A stretch of 64,000 nucleotides of DNA from Candidatus Bathyarchaeota archaeon (GTDB taxonomy: Archaea > Thermoproteota > Bathyarchaeia > Bathyarchaeales > Bathycorpusculaceae), in the NCBI GenBank assembly GCA_026014735.1, contig JAOZHT010000001.1, forward strand, positions 62,001 to 126,000. The letters are read 5' to 3'. Within the stretch, counting starts at the first letter, position 1. Each line of letters opens with the position of its first letter. Below the pieces are notes generated by a model, which saw only the letters and a program-made list of their open reading frames with translations, did no database searches and had not been told where the DNA came from. Position numbers and translations under genes: made by a program. Below, piece by piece: positions 1 through 9,241 of the stretch.

Positions 1-1
1 T

Positions 2-1267
2 TCTTACACGGTTTCGGGGAGCTTGCCTGTCGACACCATAAACTATCACAGGATAACTAACATTCATCGGGGCGATATTGTTTTGCTTAGTGTTAGTTCT
101 AGTATAGGCAGCGGCTACAATGTTGGATTTTACTCTGCTATCCTTTTTAGTAATCTTTCGACTGCTTTTGCCATAAATAGTTCGCCGTATTATCCTGGGA
201 ATCCTCATATTTACCAGTTTATTGCGCCAATTGATGGGACCTATTACCTTGAGGTTTACCATGGAACATCCGACTTAACCTACATAGCGGTTTCTAGTCA
301 TCAAGTATCAGGCTTGGTCCCAGCGCCCGTGCAATCCGACTTCTCTTTCAGCCCACTGAGTCCTCAAGCAAACAGTAAGGTCACTTTGACCGACCAATCA
401 CGCGGCAATCCTGTTACTTGGCAATGGAATTTTGGCGACAGTTCCACCACAAGCACCCAACAGAACACTGACCACACCTATTCAACTTCAGGCGATTTTA
501 CAGTGACTCTGGCTGTCACAAACGCAGCGGGCAGCACAAGCACCTTTAGCAAACCAATTCACGTAAGCCCTGCGCCGACAACTTCGCCTACTACGCAACC
601 GACGACTCCGCCTACCACACCTCCCAGTGGGAGTGGACCACAAGCTGACTTCACAGTCAGTCTGCAAAGGGTTCTAGTCCTCGACACCGTTAACTTCCGG
701 GACGCATCCACAGGAAACCCGACTGCTTGGCTGTGGGATTTTGGTGATGGCCAAACAAGCATGGAGAAAAACCCAAGTCATGTTTACCAAATAGTGGGCA
801 CCTACACGGTTACACTTAGAGTGTCCAATGAATATGGCAGCGACACCGCCACAAAACAGGGCTTCATAACTGTTAACCCGTTTGTTAAGCCAATCGCTAA
901 ATTCGGCATAAACGATGTGTCCCCGATTCAGGGAAAAGTGAGAGCATATGTTGGGCAAACACTCCAGTTCTATGACCTCTCAGAAAGCACTGCAACCAGC
1001 TGGCTCTGGGATTTTGGCGATGGCACAACGAGCGCACAGCAAAATCCAACCCACATCTACTGGCAAACAGGCAATTACACGGTGGCACTTACCGTCACCA
1101 ACTCAGCGGGCAGCGACACACAAATAATTGACAGCGTTCTAAACGTTGCCTCCGACCAGTTTACTCTTCTGTTGTCGCCTGAAGTGAATGTTGGAATACG
1201 ATTGTTTGCGGTGCTACTGACTGGTGGAATAGTTCTCTCGATGGTTAGGCGTTCTAAGCACTCATAG
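2..1267 (+). CDS. PKD-repeat surface protein, 5' end missing
   Basis: The reading frame is open to the window edge, so the gene begins outside; the first in-frame start-like codon (TTG at 23) is probably internal. Counting from that TTG, residues 1-100 form a beta-rich domain of unknown type. Three PKD (polycystic kidney disease, Ig-like) domains follow at about 104-183, 206-287 and 292-377, each with the hallmark W-x-F/W-x-FGD and a terminal YTVTL-type strand. A Thr/Pro-rich linker (about 186-204) lies between PKD 1 and 2. The last 30 residues hold one hydrophobic segment and a basic tail (RRSKHS), which fits a C-terminal membrane anchor facing outward. PKD proteins in archaea are typically exported adhesion or S-layer-associated proteins; the precise role is unknown. 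Confidence 0.85.
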   Translation, partial: SYTVSGSLPVDTINYHRITNIHRGDIVLLSVSSSIGSGYNVGFYSAILFSNLSTAFAINSSPYYPGNPHIYQFIAPIDGTYYLEVYHGTSDLTYIAVSSHQVSGLVPAPVQSDFSFSPLSPQANSKVTLTDQSRGNPVTWQWNFGDSSTTSTQQNTDHTYSTSGDFTVTLAVTNAAGSTSTFSKPIHVSPAPTTSPTTQPTTPPTTPPSGSGPQADFTVSLQRVLVLDTVNFRDASTGNPTAWLWDFGDGQTSMEKNPSHVYQIVGTYTVTLRVSNEYGSDTATKQGFITVNPFVKPIAKFGINDVSPIQGKVRAYVGQTLQFYDLSESTATSWLWDFGDGTTSAQQNPTHIYWQTGNYTVALTVTNSAGSDTQIIDSVLNVASDQFTLLLSPEVNVGIRLFAVLLTGGIVLSMVRRSKHS

Positions 1268-1328
1268 GACAAAACCTAAAACTACCATGCAACATAATTA
1301 AACGCTAAGAGCAGAAGGGGAGAACATC

Positions 1329-4300
1329 TTGCCAGTGCCTAGAGAAATCACCGCGGACCAACTGATAGAAAAACTAGACCAAATTCTCCAAGACATCCAT
1401 GAAAAAGGCATGTTCTACTTCGTCAGAGTAGACGGCACTATGTTTGTTCTTGGCCCAACCGATGTATGCAAACTTGCCAGGGGATTAGTTGGGCAAAAAC
1501 GTGGTTGGCCTCTCCGCCTGCAAAGCCAAGACATATGCACTGTGAGAGACATTGAGCCGCTCAAACAGAGTCTTGCATACATTTTCAAAGATGGCACATG
1601 CCTAGCCATGTCCATAAAAGAATCCGATTACGACGCAATTAAGCAAAATGTTGAAAAGCCTGCAAGTGAAGAACGGCAAAAAGGCTTCTCAGAAACCTTG
1701 CCCAATGGTGATAGATCGCCGCCAAACAAGATCTCCGACTCCTGGGTTGAAGGTCAGGTCGTCGCTGGACTGTACTTGATTTTGGATGAAATCGGAGAGG
1801 GCAGTTTTGGAAAAGTGTACAAGGTCAGACACCAACTCTGGCAACAGGACCTGGCAGTCAAGGTTCTCAAGAAAGAGACTCGGTCTAATAGGGCAGCGGT
1901 TGAACGCTTTTACAGAGAAGCCCAAGCGTGGACAGAACTGGGTTTGCACCCTAACATAGTGACATGTTACTATGTGCGGGAACTGAATAAGGTTCCAAAA
2001 ATATTTTTGGAATATGTATCTGGAGGAACCCTCAGAGGAGCAATAGAGAACCTAAATCTGGACCAAGCAATGGACTTTGGAATACAGATTTGCCGAGGCA
2101 TAGCCTATGCGCATCAGCAAAATCTAGTTCATCGAGACCTAAAGCCGGAGAACTGCCTGCTTACCGAGAGTGGCGTACTAAAAGTAACAGACTTTGGCTT
2201 GGTAAAATTGGTAGAATCACTAAATATGGGCGGCGTCGAGGCGGGGAAAACAGGCACAGCTGGAACTCCAGAGTATATGGCGCCTGAACAGTGGGGTTCA
2301 GCATCGAAGGCTTCAACCAAAGCTGACATCTGGGCATTGGGCGCTGTGCTGTATGAGATGTGTAGCGGTACTAGGGCTTTTGGGAGTAGAAAGGGTGAAT
2401 CTATCCATGCGTTCCATGCTCATTTGATGCATACAAATTGGTCGCATGCTGAGCTTCCTAAAACTGTCCCCTACAAACTGGCGAAGTTAATAGAGCAATG
2501 CTTAGAGATTGACCCAGAGAAGCGACCTGAAAGTGCAGTTGCCATAGAAGATAACCTTACAGAAATATACCGCAAGGTCACCAAGCAACCGTACCCCCGC
2601 CAGAAAGTTGAACAAATCGCCCTTTTAGCAACCAGTTTAAACAACAAAGGCGTCTCGCTCATCGACCTTAAAAAAACAACAGAAGCCTTAGAAGCTTTCT
2701 CAGAAGCCCTTAAGGTTGACCCCTCGAACCCTGAAGCTGTCTACAATCAGGCGCTGCTTCAGTGGCGAAATGGCGACATCACCGACTTGGAGGCAGTTGA
2801 CAGAGTCAAAGCTGTAAGCATCAATCTACCTGACGTTTGGAAGTCTCATTATCTTTTGGGTTTACTTCACATCGCTAGGCAAGATGCGGAGTCAGCCAAC
2901 GCTGCGCTGAAAGATGCAGAAAAAATAGCTCCTCAACAACCAGAGGTACAATTGGCCCTTGCAAAGGTAGATTCTGAAAAAGAAAATTGGCCTAAACTCA
3001 TGTGTACAGTGGGCGACGACTCTACATCGGTTACGGCTTTAACGTTCGCCGCGGGTACTCTGCTAATTGGTTACGATGATGGCAAACTCAGAATTTGCAA
3101 TATCCGCGGGCAAACAGAAAGAACAATAACCACCAGAGCCGGCAGCGTTCTCACTGCCATATTTGCGGAAGACTACGCGAATCCATCAGTAATTGTCGCA
3201 AATAGAAAATCAATAAGTTTTTGGAACTTAAAAAGCGGCGATTGTTTTGGAACTCTACACTGCAATATTCAAGGTAAACCGGTCCAGTCGATGGCAATTT
3301 CTTGCGATGGAAAATGGGTGTTAATGGCATCCGGCGAAACAGCTCGTCTATGCCAAATTGACGTTATTAATGACGAAATTTACTATAAATTCGAGTTTAA
3401 AGCGCATAAAGACACTGTTTCTTGTATATGTCTACCGAATTATGGCCGGATTGCCGTCACAGGAAGCTGGGATTCTGCAGCGAAAGTCTGGGATACATCA
3501 TCAGGGCAATGTCTGTTTTCTCTTGAAGGTCACACCAAAGGCTTAAACGCCATGCACCTGTTGCCTGACAGCACATTGCTGTTAACTGGCAGCCTCGACC
3601 ATACCGCTCGGCTCTGGGAGCTGAAATCAGGAAAATGCATCAGAACCATTCAAGGACACAGCCTTTCAGTGGACGCCGTCGCAATATCGCCCAATAAGAA
3701 GTTGGGTTTAACGGCAAGTAGAGACCGCACAGTGCATCTGTGGAATTTAGAAACAGGGCAGTGCTTGAGAAGTCTAATCGGTCACAAAGCGGCAGTGACC
3801 TCGGTTGCTTTCTCAGATGACACCTTCTATGCCGCAACCGGTGACGCTGACGGCAAAGTCATGTTATGGGAAGTCGCTGATAACAAAGGTTCGGAGCCTC
3901 TTTTTGTTTTAGGGGAAGTAAGGTCGCTTGAAGACCAAATAGGGCTTCAGTATCAATTTGATGATTTGGTTGATGAAATAGAGGAAGAGATTTGGATTGG
4001 CCACTGGGAAAAAGCAGTTCAGCTGTTGAAGCAAGCAAGAGCCCTACCTGGATACGAAAGGCACCCAACAATTATGGAGCTTTGGGCAAAAATAGGTCAA
4101 AGAGGCAGAATAAGTCGATGCAAAGCCGCTTGGTGCGTTAGAAATATTGCGTTCGCAGGTGAAGTCAGCAGGGCTATTTACGCTGCTTTCTCTAGCAACG
4201 CAAAACTTGCTCTGACGTCCAGCGAAGGCTTATCAGGTGCCTACGTTTTAAACCTTGATAGCCGAGAATCCATTTCCTTAAATGCACATAGAGGCGAAAT

Positions 4301-5396
4301 CTCTGCAGTGGCAATATCTCCTGACGGCACTGTAGCTTTGACAGGCAGCTCAGACCAAAATGCAGTGATATGGAACACAAAAACCGGAGAATGCCTATAT
4401 GCACTCAAGAAGACGCAGGGAGAAACAACCTTCTTGGGTTTCTCTCCCAACGGCAAAACAGCGTTAGTGGCAAGCTCAGATGGCACAGCCAGACTTTGGA
4501 GCATAAAAACAGGAAAATGCGAAGCGACGCTCTCGGGTCATTCAAGCAGCATCCATGTGGCAGTTTTTTCCCCTGACAGCCGCCATGTCCTTACCGGAAG
4601 CACTGACCAAACTGCCCGTCTATGGGGCGCAGAAACCGGACGCTGTGTTTGCGTCTTAACTGGTCATGCAGGTGATGTGGATGCAGCGGCTTTCTCTCCG
4701 GATGGCTTGTTTGCTTTGACGGGAAGCGCTGACAACACCGCAAGATTTTGGGATTTGCAAACAGGGAAATGCCTGTTTTCGCTGCAAGGCCACAAAGACA
4801 GCATACGTTCAGTGGCTGTCTCCCCAGACGGCACGACTGCAATCACTGGAAGCGGTGACAGAACCGCTCGACTATGGGATTTAAGCACCGGCAGCCTCCT
4901 GTTCACCCTCAAGGGACACAGTGCATTGGTTTCTTCCGTGGCTTTTTCCCCAGATGCGCAATACGTGGTTACAAGCAGCTGGGACAACAGCGCCAAAATA
5001 TGGGCTGTGAAAACTGGCGAGAACTTGATTGAGTTAATAGGGCACAGCGGCCCCATTCATTCCGTGACGTTTTCTCCGGACAGCCGCTTTGTTGTAACTG
5101 CAAGTTACGACAGAACCGTTCGTGTTTGGGAGTGTGACTGGGATTACGCTCTTCCTCAGAAAACTGAATGGAGCCAAGAAGCAAAACCATACCTCAGCAG
5201 TTTCCTGGCGCTTCATTTACCTTTTGTTGGTGAGGGCTTCAAATCATTCGGGAGTCCGGAATGGAAAACCGAAGAATTTGAGGAGCTGTACAAACAGCTT
5301 TCTATGCGGGGCTTCGGTTGGTTAACTAAAAGCGGGGTTGAAAAAAGACTCAAAGAATTAGCCGCTGAAATACTGCGTAAACAAGCGAACGAGTAA
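1329..5396 (+). CDS. Ser/Thr protein kinase with TPR and double WD40 propeller
   Basis: Start TTG, preceded by an AGGGGAG ribosome site. Residues 1-130 form an N-terminal region of unknown fold. The Hanks-type kinase domain spans about 145-415: glycine loop GEGSFG at 156-161, ATP lysine K178, HRD at 268-270, DFG at 288-290 and APE at 318-320 are all present, so it should be active. TPR-like helices follow at 430-555. WD40 repeats form two blocks (about 565-850 and 940-1270) separated by an acidic helical insert (855-935), consistent with two propellers; about 85 residues follow. No membrane segment is seen, so it is probably cytoplasmic. Kinase-WD40 fusions are best known from Planctomycetes, Cyanobacteria and Actinobacteria; in archaea this is uncommon and suggests transfer. 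It faces the HTH-FHA gene tail to tail (13-base gap) and lies upstream of a chaperone operon. Confidence 0.93.
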   Translation: MPVPREITADQLIEKLDQILQDIHEKGMFYFVRVDGTMFVLGPTDVCKLARGLVGQKRGWPLRLQSQDICTVRDIEPLKQSLAYIFKDGTCLAMSIKESDYDAIKQNVEKPASEERQKGFSETLPNGDRSPPNKISDSWVEGQVVAGLYLILDEIGEGSFGKVYKVRHQLWQQDLAVKVLKKETRSNRAAVERFYREAQAWTELGLHPNIVTCYYVRELNKVPKIFLEYVSGGTLRGAIENLNLDQAMDFGIQICRGIAYAHQQNLVHRDLKPENCLLTESGVLKVTDFGLVKLVESLNMGGVEAGKTGTAGTPEYMAPEQWGSASKASTKADIWALGAVLYEMCSGTRAFGSRKGESIHAFHAHLMHTNWSHAELPKTVPYKLAKLIEQCLEIDPEKRPESAVAIEDNLTEIYRKVTKQPYPRQKVEQIALLATSLNNKGVSLIDLKKTTEALEAFSEALKVDPSNPEAVYNQALLQWRNGDITDLEAVDRVKAVSINLPDVWKSHYLLGLLHIARQDAESANAALKDAEKIAPQQPEVQLALAKVDSEKENWPKLMCTVGDDSTSVTALTFAAGTLLIGYDDGKLRICNIRGQTERTITTRAGSVLTAIFAEDYANPSVIVANRKSISFWNLKSGDCFGTLHCNIQGKPVQSMAISCDGKWVLMASGETARLCQIDVINDEIYYKFEFKAHKDTVSCICLPNYGRIAVTGSWDSAAKVWDTSSGQCLFSLEGHTKGLNAMHLLPDSTLLLTGSLDHTARLWELKSGKCIRTIQGHSLSVDAVAISPNKKLGLTASRDRTVHLWNLETGQCLRSLIGHKAAVTSVAFSDDTFYAATGDADGKVMLWEVADNKGSEPLFVLGEVRSLEDQIGLQYQFDDLVDEIEEEIWIGHWEKAVQLLKQARALPGYERHPTIMELWAKIGQRGRISRCKAAWCVRNIAFAGEVSRAIYAAFSSNAKLALTSSEGLSGAYVLNLDSRESISLNAHRGEISAVAISPDGTVALTGSSDQNAVIWNTKTGECLYALKKTQGETTFLGFSPNGKTALVASSDGTARLWSIKTGKCEATLSGHSSSIHVAVFSPDSRHVLTGSTDQTARLWGAETGRCVCVLTGHAGDVDAAAFSPDGLFALTGSADNTARFWDLQTGKCLFSLQGHKDSIRSVAVSPDGTTAITGSGDRTARLWDLSTGSLLFTLKGHSALVSSVAFSPDAQYVVTSSWDNSAKIWAVKTGENLIELIGHSGPIHSVTFSPDSRFVVTASYDRTVRVWECDWDYALPQKTEWSQEAKPYLSSFLALHLPFVGEGFKSFGSPEWKTEEFEELYKQLSMRGFGWLTKSGVEKRLKELAAEILRKQANE

Positions 5397-5409
5397 GTGC
5401 CTGCCCTTT

Positions 5410-6207
5410 TTATTGGTCCTCGGGTGGTTGACATTTAGGAAGCAGGAAAAGCAACCTTACGGTTTTGTCACCTGACAGATGGATTATGTCTTCGTCTTTG
5501 AGTTTTTCTTTTCGACCTTTCACCAATTTTTTGTCCCATAACAATGTGGGGTTTACGGCGTCTCCATGTTCAACATACCAACTGCCCTGCTCAAATGTTA
5601 TCAAAGCCTGAGGTTTCCATACTCTGGAAACGGTTGAATATTTTTCCGAAAGTAAAATGTCATTGGCAGCATCGTATTTGTCGGAATTATCGGGGTCGAC
5701 TCTTCCAATGTTAATGCTGGATTTTTTCAACGGGAAGTATTTGCCATCGTCGATTCCGCCCAGTACCTTGACTTTGGGTGTGCAGAATTCTTCATCCAAG
5801 TTTTTTTGGACCTTCGCTGCTTCTGTTTTTAAATCAATCGAAAGGTCTAATTTGAGCACTTTTTTGGTTGTTCTCAAAGCATTCTCTATTGCGCCCGGTA
5901 CAATCAAGTAATTCATTACTGCTCTACCATTCTTTTCTCCAGGTTCTTTCCTAACTAAGCCCGTGTTAAACAGCTTTTTAAGGTGTCTTTCAATATTTTC
6001 TCTGCTGCAAACGATCTGATTTTTGTATAGTTCATGTGAGATCGATTCCACGTCAAGTGGCTGTTTTTCAATTATTTTTAGAATTTTCAGTCGAATAGTG
6101 CTGCCTAGAATCTCAAGATAACTTGCCAGTTCAACTGTCAAATCAGAACCTTCGGTACTGCCAACGGGGATTGTCTCGCTGTGATTTGCTTTAGGCAATA
6201 GAGTCAC
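5410..6207 (-). CDS. HTH-FHA fusion, candidate phospho-threonine-responsive regulator
   Basis: 265 residues from a GTG start; a TTTTAAAATA box lies about 25 bases upstream, so the transcript may be leaderless. Residues about 25-110 form an ArsR-like winged helix (an ILGSTIRLKILKIIE-like first helix, then a recognition helix and a GLVRK wing). Residues about 145-260 look like a forkhead-associated domain: a KYFPL-SSINIGR strand, S-x-VSR, G-x-WYVEHGD, then KLKDEDIIHLSG. FHA domains bind phosphothreonine. The usual N-G-T turn reads NPTLLW, so binding may be altered. The gene is divergent from the 78-residue/Clp operon with a 166-base shared gap, so it may regulate that operon in response to the neighbouring kinase. 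The FHA call is from motif spacing; the regulatory role is inference. Confidence 0.8.
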   Translation of the reverse strand: MTLLPKANHSETIPVGSTEGSDLTVELASYLEILGSTIRLKILKIIEKQPLDVESISHELYKNQIVCSRENIERHLKKLFNTGLVRKEPGEKNGRAVMNYLIVPGAIENALRTTKKVLKLDLSIDLKTEAAKVQKNLDEEFCTPKVKVLGGIDDGKYFPLKKSSINIGRVDPDNSDKYDAANDILLSEKYSTVSRVWKPQALITFEQGSWYVEHGDAVNPTLLWDKKLVKGRKEKLKDEDIIHLSGDKTVRLLFLLPKCQPPEDQ

Positions 6208-6373
6208 CGGTCATGATTAATAGCGCATTATTTTAAAAGCCTTTAGTTCGAACGAAAAATGTTGTGCTGCTCACCTAATTGTTGCTGTCGGTAACTAGCA
6301 AGTTACAAGATTATAACGCTAACGTTGCTAAATTTAAGTAGCGCAGGTACAATCCGTAAGGAGGTAGAATGGT

Positions 6374-6610
6374 ATGGGTATCGTTAGTGAAATTAAGAGT
6401 TTACCGATCGCTAAACTAATCAGCGCTGATTTTATTTATTTACAAACATGTCTTCATTGTTTTGCCGCCAATCTATTGTTTCTTGGGTTTTACCCAAAAC
6501 TTGATAAACCCACTGCTAAATATGCTTGGCAGACGGGTCTTGGAAATGACTACAAATTCAAGCTCTATGTCGACTGCTTTGCTGGTCTGGCATCTAAAAC
6601 GTGGAGGTAA
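6374..6610 (+). CDS. 78-residue protein of unknown function upstream of Clp ATPase
   Basis: ATG start eight bases after a strong AAGGAGGT ribosome site. The stop lies 6 bases before the Clp start, and the Clp ribosome site (GGAGGT) sits inside the last codons, so the two are probably translated together. The middle (residues about 18-40) is hydrophobic with three cysteines, but is too mixed to call a membrane helix confidently. I recognise no family. Another ATG at 6369 opens only a 16-codon frame and sits too close to the ribosome site. Its operon position suggests a small partner or adaptor of the unfoldase; this is inference. Confidence 0.6.
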   Translation: MGIVSEIKSLPIAKLISADFIYLQTCLHCFAANLLFLGFYPKLDKPTAKYAWQTGLGNDYKFKLYVDCFAGLASKTWR

Positions 6611-6616
6611 AGAATT

Positions 6617-9034
6617 TTGAAGCCCATCTCTGTTGGTCTTAACTTGGCTTGGCAAATTGCAGCTTCCGAAGCCGGTGCCAATCTTAATGAATACGTAACA
6701 AAAGAGTACATGCTTATTGGAATTTGCAGCCTTGAAAAAGCAGCGATGCTTAGTCCAGAGCAGGCAGGGTTAACTCAGCAGGCGCTGCATACGGTTGCGA
6801 TTGAATGTGACAAAATAAAGGGTTTGTTTAGCGATTATGAGTTAAACTGTACTGAACTTAGGCGCGAAATAAGAAAAAGAATTAGCCCGGGCAACTATCG
6901 AAGCAGAGATCAGCTTATCCATCGAAGTTTGGAATGTAAACAAGCTTTTGAAAGGGCGGATACTTTATCCGAAGCAAGCGCTGAAGTAACATGTCTGCAT
7001 TTCTTCGCAGCACTCATGGAGTCACCCGGTAAAGCTGTCTTAGAGGTCCTTTCTGCCAAAGCTGTCAAGCCAGAGGATTTAGCTAAACAAGCTCTGTTTT
7101 ACCAAAACTCCTCTGATTTGACAAGTGAAAAGGAGCCTGTGAAACCTGCTGGAGGTCAACCAGAACAACCCAGTGGCACACACTATCTGGATAAGTACGG
7201 TAGAGACTTAACTGAGGAGGCAAAAAAGGGAAAGCTTGGTCCATTCATCGGTCGACGGTTTGAACTGTTGCAGCTGATTCAAACAATGGCGCGGAAAAGT
7301 AAAAACAACCCCGTCCTCGTTGGGGAAGCAGGCGTTGGAAAAACAGCGATTGTTGAAGCATTAGCGGTACGTATAGCTGAACAGAAAGACCGGCAAGTTT
7401 TGGAAGGCAAAAAAATAATTGAGCTAAACATCGGCAGCCTTGTCGGGGGAACAATGTATAGAGGTGAATTTGAGCAGCGGCTAACAAAGATTATTGAGGA
7501 GGCGAAGGCTCACCCGGAAATCATCATTTTCATAGATGAAATCCACAATTTGATTGGGGCTGGACGCGCTGAAGGTAGCGCCGACGCTGCAAACATAATG
7601 AAACCTGCCCTTGCCCGAGGCGAAGTCCGCTGTATTGGCGCAACAACCATCGCTGAATATCGGCGTTACATTGAATCTGATCCAGCGTTGGAACGCAGAT
7701 TTGAGAAAGTAATCGTTAATGAGCCAAGCGCCCAAGAAACACTGGAAATCCTACGGGGCATTAAAGCAAAGCTGGAAGACTATCATGGTGTGGAGATTTC
7801 AGATTCATCCATGGAGGCTGCGGTGAATCTTTCCATACGTTTTGACGCTGACCACCAGTTGCCCGATAAAGCTATAGATTTAGTTGATAAAGCAGCTGCC
7901 CGCGCTCGCGTTCCCGGGTTGAGTATAGAGAGTGATTCGGACTCAACTGGCGAAACTAAAAGCAAAGATATAGAAGCCAATAAACCGGTTGTCGACGAAA
8001 ACGCTATTGCAAACGTGTTATCGGATAAGATTGCGGTGCCTGTAGAGATAATTACTGGCCATTTGGAGGGCGTGGGACAAAATAGACTCATAAAATTGGC
8101 GCCTTCCCTTAAATCGAAAATAGTTGGGCAGGACGATGCGATTAACCGCGTTTGTAACCGACTGCTTCTTGCCCATTCAGGCCTGGGAAAACGAAATGGG
8201 CCCTTAAGCGTCTTTATGTTCCTTGGACCCACCGGTGTCGGCAAAACAGAGCTGGCAAAGCTGCTGGCAGAGTACTTGTTCGGTAGCAAATCTGACATGA
8301 TCCGCCTTGACATGTCAGAATACATGGAGGAACATAGCACTGCAAAACTTATCGGTTCACCGCCCGGTTACGTAGGCTACGAAGCGGAAGGACAGCTGAC
8401 AGGGAAGCTAAGGACACGCCCCTACTCTGTGGTTCTTCTTGATGAAGTTGAAAAAGCTCACCCCCGCGTCTTGGATATGTTTTTGCAGGTCTTTGATGAA
8501 GGCAGATTGACTGACGCTAAAGGGCGCACAGTTGACGCTGAAAACGCCATCTTCATTATGACTTCAAACATAAAACCCGACAGCTACATGGAGTTGCCCT
8601 CCATGTACGATGGTAGAAAGCAGCAGACTGGAAACGTCCGAGAACAGCTAAAAAGGATGTTTCGGCCAGAATTCATCAACCGCATCAGCGACATAATAGA
8701 GTTCCGCCAACTTAACAGTGAAGATGTAACGAAAATTCTAAAACCCATGCTAGAAAATGTCTTTGCAGTTATCAAAAACAAATGCGGGGTTACCGTCTCA
8801 ACGGAGAAGGAAGCTGAAGATTTCCTCATCAGGACAGGATTTAGTTCCGATTTTGGCGTCCGCGAGCTCCAACGTGTTGTTGAAGAGCAAGTGGAAATCC
8901 CCCTAAGTCACCTGATGCTCAGAGGCGAACTCAAGAAGCATCCAAACTGGACTGTAACTGCTGGAAAAGACGGGCTTGCGTTCACTCCAACCGATGGTAC
9001 TTCTAGGCGCAGTTCAGAAACAGAGCCAGTTTAG
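6617..9034 (+). CDS. Clp/Hsp100-type double AAA+ unfoldase without M domain
   Basis: 805 residues from TTG with GGAGGT 8 bases upstream. An N-terminal Clp-N-like helical repeat region occupies about 1-155. AAA-1 has Walker A GEAGVGKT (236-243), Walker B IIFIDE (303-308) and the pore segment [13 protein letters not shown]-2 has Walker A GPTGVGKT (537-544), the GSPPGYVGY pore segment and Walker [12 protein letters not shown]. Between AAA-1 and AAA-2 only about 30 residues (433-460) replace the roughly 120-residue coiled-coil M domain of ClpB, and no IGF/IGL-type ClpP-docking loop is visible in AAA-2. By these two marks it is neither a classical ClpB disaggregase nor a classical ClpA/ClpX partner of ClpP. 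It heads a chaperone island containing Cdc48-like, GrpE and Hsp70 genes. True ClpB homologues are patchy in archaea, so transfer from bacteria is likely. Confidence 0.92.
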   Translation: MKPISVGLNLAWQIAASEAGANLNEYVTKEYMLIGICSLEKAAMLSPEQAGLTQQALHTVAIECDKIKGLFSDYELNCTELRREIRKRISPGNYRSRDQLIHRSLECKQAFERADTLSEASAEVTCLHFFAALMESPGKAVLEVLSAKAVKPEDLAKQALFYQNSSDLTSEKEPVKPAGGQPEQPSGTHYLDKYGRDLTEEAKKGKLGPFIGRRFELLQLIQTMARKSKNNPVLVGEAGVGKTAIVEALAVRIAEQKDRQVLEGKKIIELNIGSLVGGTMYRGEFEQRLTKIIEEAKAHPEIIIFIDEIHNLIGAGRAEGSADAANIMKPALARGEVRCIGATTIAEYRRYIESDPALERRFEKVIVNEPSAQETLEILRGIKAKLEDYHGVEISDSSMEAAVNLSIRFDADHQLPDKAIDLVDKAAARARVPGLSIESDSDSTGETKSKDIEANKPVVDENAIANVLSDKIAVPVEIITGHLEGVGQNRLIKLAPSLKSKIVGQDDAINRVCNRLLLAHSGLGKRNGPLSVFMFLGPTGVGKTELAKLLAEYLFGSKSDMIRLDMSEYMEEHSTAKLIGSPPGYVGYEAEGQLTGKLRTRPYSVVLLDEVEKAHPRVLDMFLQVFDEGRLTDAKGRTVDAENAIFIMTSNIKPDSYMELPSMYDGRKQQTGNVREQLKRMFRPEFINRISDIIEFRQLNSEDVTKILKPMLENVFAVIKNKCGVTVSTEKEAEDFLIRTGFSSDFGVRELQRVVEEQVEIPLSHLMLRGELKKHPNWTVTAGKDGLAFTPTDGTSRRSSETEPV

Positions 9035-9139
9035 GGTCGCTGTCGGTTCGTATTAGAGGGTTTTGCGTGTCTGATGTAAGCGTTAGGTTACATCTGTCAA
9101 CTGGCGAATTCGCAGGTGCAACCATCCCTACCTGACGAG

Positions 9140-9147
9140 TATAAAAA
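9140..9147 (+). promoter_or_regulatory. TATA box of the cdc48-like/GrpE/Hsp70/TPR operon
   Basis: A clear TATAAAAA in the 204-base gap after the Clp gene. The expected transcription start (about 25 bases on, near 9168) lies just before the ATG of a 20-codon leader frame at 9179. This suggests that the Cdc48-like, GrpE, Hsp70 and TPR genes form a transcription unit separate from the Clp gene. Confidence 0.6.
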
Positions 9148-9178
9148 CTGCAGAAAAGAACATTCACGGTGAAGAAGC

Positions 9179-9241
9179 ATGTCCATCATTAAACCAAGCA
9201 CAACCGTTCCAACCGTTAGGCATGGGAGGCCCGTTAGGTGA
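9179..9241 (+). CDS. Possible 20-residue leader peptide overlapping the cdc48-like start
   Basis: ATG preceded by GGTGAAG; the 20 codons (MSIIKPSTTV...) end in TGA at 9239-9241, sharing bases with the GTG start of the next gene (GTGA). The ribosome site of the next gene (GGGAGG, 9223-9228) lies inside this frame. Such an arrangement normally couples translation. It could also be chance, since the sequence is short and unconserved as far as I can tell. Confidence 0.35.
   Translation: MSIIKPSTTVPTVRHGRPVR

Noticed and set aside
3000-5100. Periodic direct repeats suggesting a CRISPR or tandem DNA repeat
   Set aside because: The period of about 126 bases equals a WD40 blade; similarity is at protein level and the spacers are coding.
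6617-9034. Type VI secretion-like assignment for the Clp ATPase (ClpV)
   Set aside because: No sheath, tube, baseplate or spike genes nearby, and the protein lacks the ClpV-type N-terminal and M-domain features; FHA and kinase genes alone are not enough.
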